A stretch of 64,000 bases of DNA from Opitutales bacterium. Its GTDB lineage: Bacteria; Verrucomicrobiota; Verrucomicrobiia; Opitutales; UBA2995. Positions 63,317 to 64,000 of the stretch are shown in pieces (the first letter of the stretch is position 1; each line of letters opens with the position of its first letter). The notes beneath the pieces were generated by a model. It saw only the letters and a list, made by a program, of their open reading frames with translations. It was not told the DNA's origin and did not search any database. The stretch covers positions 62,001 to 126,000 of the forward strand of contig JAJDZZ010000045.1 in assembly GCA_022824405.1 (NCBI GenBank), given 5' to 3'. The position numbers were made by a program, and so were the translations under genes.

Positions 63317-64000
63317 TTAGCGGTTAAGGAGTTCTTTAGCCTTATCCAACGTTTTCTTCTCCTCTTCCGAAAGCGATGCGAATCCCTGGGCGTTTATTTT
63401 GTCCAGGATGCGGTCCACTTCACTTTGCAACTCCTTTCGGTCGGAAAATTTGATGCGAAAGCGGCCGCTTCCGGCTCGTTTGGTTTTTTTATCGGTGATC
63501 CATTTGGGAGGAGATGCATCAACTGACGGCAGCCCGAAGTTGAAGTTTCGGGGCAGGACATATTTGAAAAACAACCAACCTCCCAACATTCCGCCAAGGT
63601 GCGCTGAATGAGCTATGGGGCTGGTGGTTTGTCGGAAGAGGGGAAGTTCGCCGAAGAGCAGGCCGATGGCATCGATGGCCAACACGATCAAAACCAGATT
63701 TCTGGGAGTGATCCGTACGGGCAGGAAGAAATACAAGAGGAACTGCAAGGGTTGATTGGGGTAGAGCAGGGCAAAGGTGACCAGAAGGCCGGAAACCCCT
63801 GCCGAAGCTCCCATGAGCAAGGCAGCATCCCCCCGCCAGCTATTGACCGCCAGCCAGGTTACCCCCCCAAGCAGAACCGAAATCCCGTAAAGGGTGAAAA
63901 ACCGGCTGGCCCCGAGTTGGTCATGCAAGACCTTCCCGAGCCAGTAAAGCATCAGGCAATTGAAGAGAATGTGAAAAAAGTTGGCGTGGAGAAAGCCGTA
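63317..64000 (-). CDS. Rhomboid-family intramembrane serine protease, 5' end off window
   Basis: The frame continues to the window edge, where it reads YGFLHANFFHILFNCLMLYW, the typical rhomboid first loop and helix with its His and Asn. The catalytic Ser lies in GASAGVSG and the His in SAHLGGMLGG. About five helices are seen, then a basic linker and a short helical C-terminal tail (residues after about 150). It would cleave membrane proteins within the bilayer; substrate unknown. It is upstream of glnE by 12 bases on the same strand. Confidence 0.9.
   Translation of the reverse strand, partial: YGFLHANFFHILFNCLMLYWLGKVLHDQLGASRFFTLYGISVLLGGVTWLAVNSWRGDAALLMGASAGVSGLLVTFALLYPNQPLQFLLYFFLPVRITPRNLVLIVLAIDAIGLLFGELPLFRQTTSPIAHSAHLGGMLGGWLFFKYVLPRNFNFGLPSVDASPPKWITDKKTKRAGSGRFRIKFSDRKELQSEVDRILDKINAQGFASLSEEEKKTLDKAKELLNR

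Overview
The window looks like a chromosomal segment of a Verrucomicrobiota bacterium, probably in or near Opitutae. The evidence is a giant PVC-type protein ending in a CxxCH haem domain, a family S1 sulfatase with an extracellular beta-strand tail, a GldA/F/G-like ABC cluster in a genome with no other gliding genes in view, and intergenic repeats of types often seen in PVC genomes. Species cannot be read from the sequence. There is no rRNA, CRISPR array, prophage or intact insertion sequence, and coding density is high.

Layout. 1-9.2 kb: a truncated DUF6807/dehydrogenase/HEAT/cytochrome c fusion, a VapBC-like toxin-antitoxin pair, a small secreted Gln/Arg-rich protein, malate dehydrogenase, DAHP synthase and YgfZ; the gaps are full of short repeats. 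9.2-12.7 kb: prepilin peptidase, aroE, a SirB1-type protein and YggS, all on the minus strand. 12.7-22.2 kb: a LysR regulator and a peptide ABC transporter split into dppDF (+) and dppABC (-), with msrA and a sulfatase between the halves. 22.4-27.4 kb: a TPR membrane protein, purU and carB. 27.5-28.6 kb: tRNA-Gly(UCC) and folE2. 28.7-35.2 kb: a complete F1Fo ATP synthase operon, atpBEFHAGDC, on the minus strand, with an unusually short delta subunit and a 67-residue c subunit. 35.3-42.7 kb: trmB, phoR-phoB, mnmG-mnmE and recA, all minus. 42.9-45.6 kb: a MazG-like pyrophosphohydrolase, a second PIN toxin/antitoxin pair, a Tat-type FAD oxidase and tRNA-Glu(UUC). 45.7-49.4 kb: rpmH-rnpA-yidD-yidC-yebC. 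49.4-64 kb: a DoxX-like protein, a TPR protein, the DUF4340/GldG/GldF/GldA cluster, prfA-prmC, a tail-specific protease, glnE and a rhomboid protease that runs off the window.

The most notable signals lie outside ordinary annotation. (1) yidD has a roughly 180-bp inverted-repeat element fused in frame into its 5' end, supplying about 60 residues between a start codon coupled to rnpA and the conserved YidD core; a related element sits exactly between mdh and its convergent neighbour. (2) A perfect 16-bp parS-like palindrome lies inside mnmG, next to other genes that usually cluster at replication origins (mnmE, rpmH, rnpA, yidD, yidC). (3) Three hairpins with related arms form a REP-like family, and several other short repeat families supply the last codons and stop codons of four genes. 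(4) Candidate operators can be read upstream of both toxin-antitoxin pairs and recA.

Gene calls rest on motifs and similarity recognised by eye; no database search was run.
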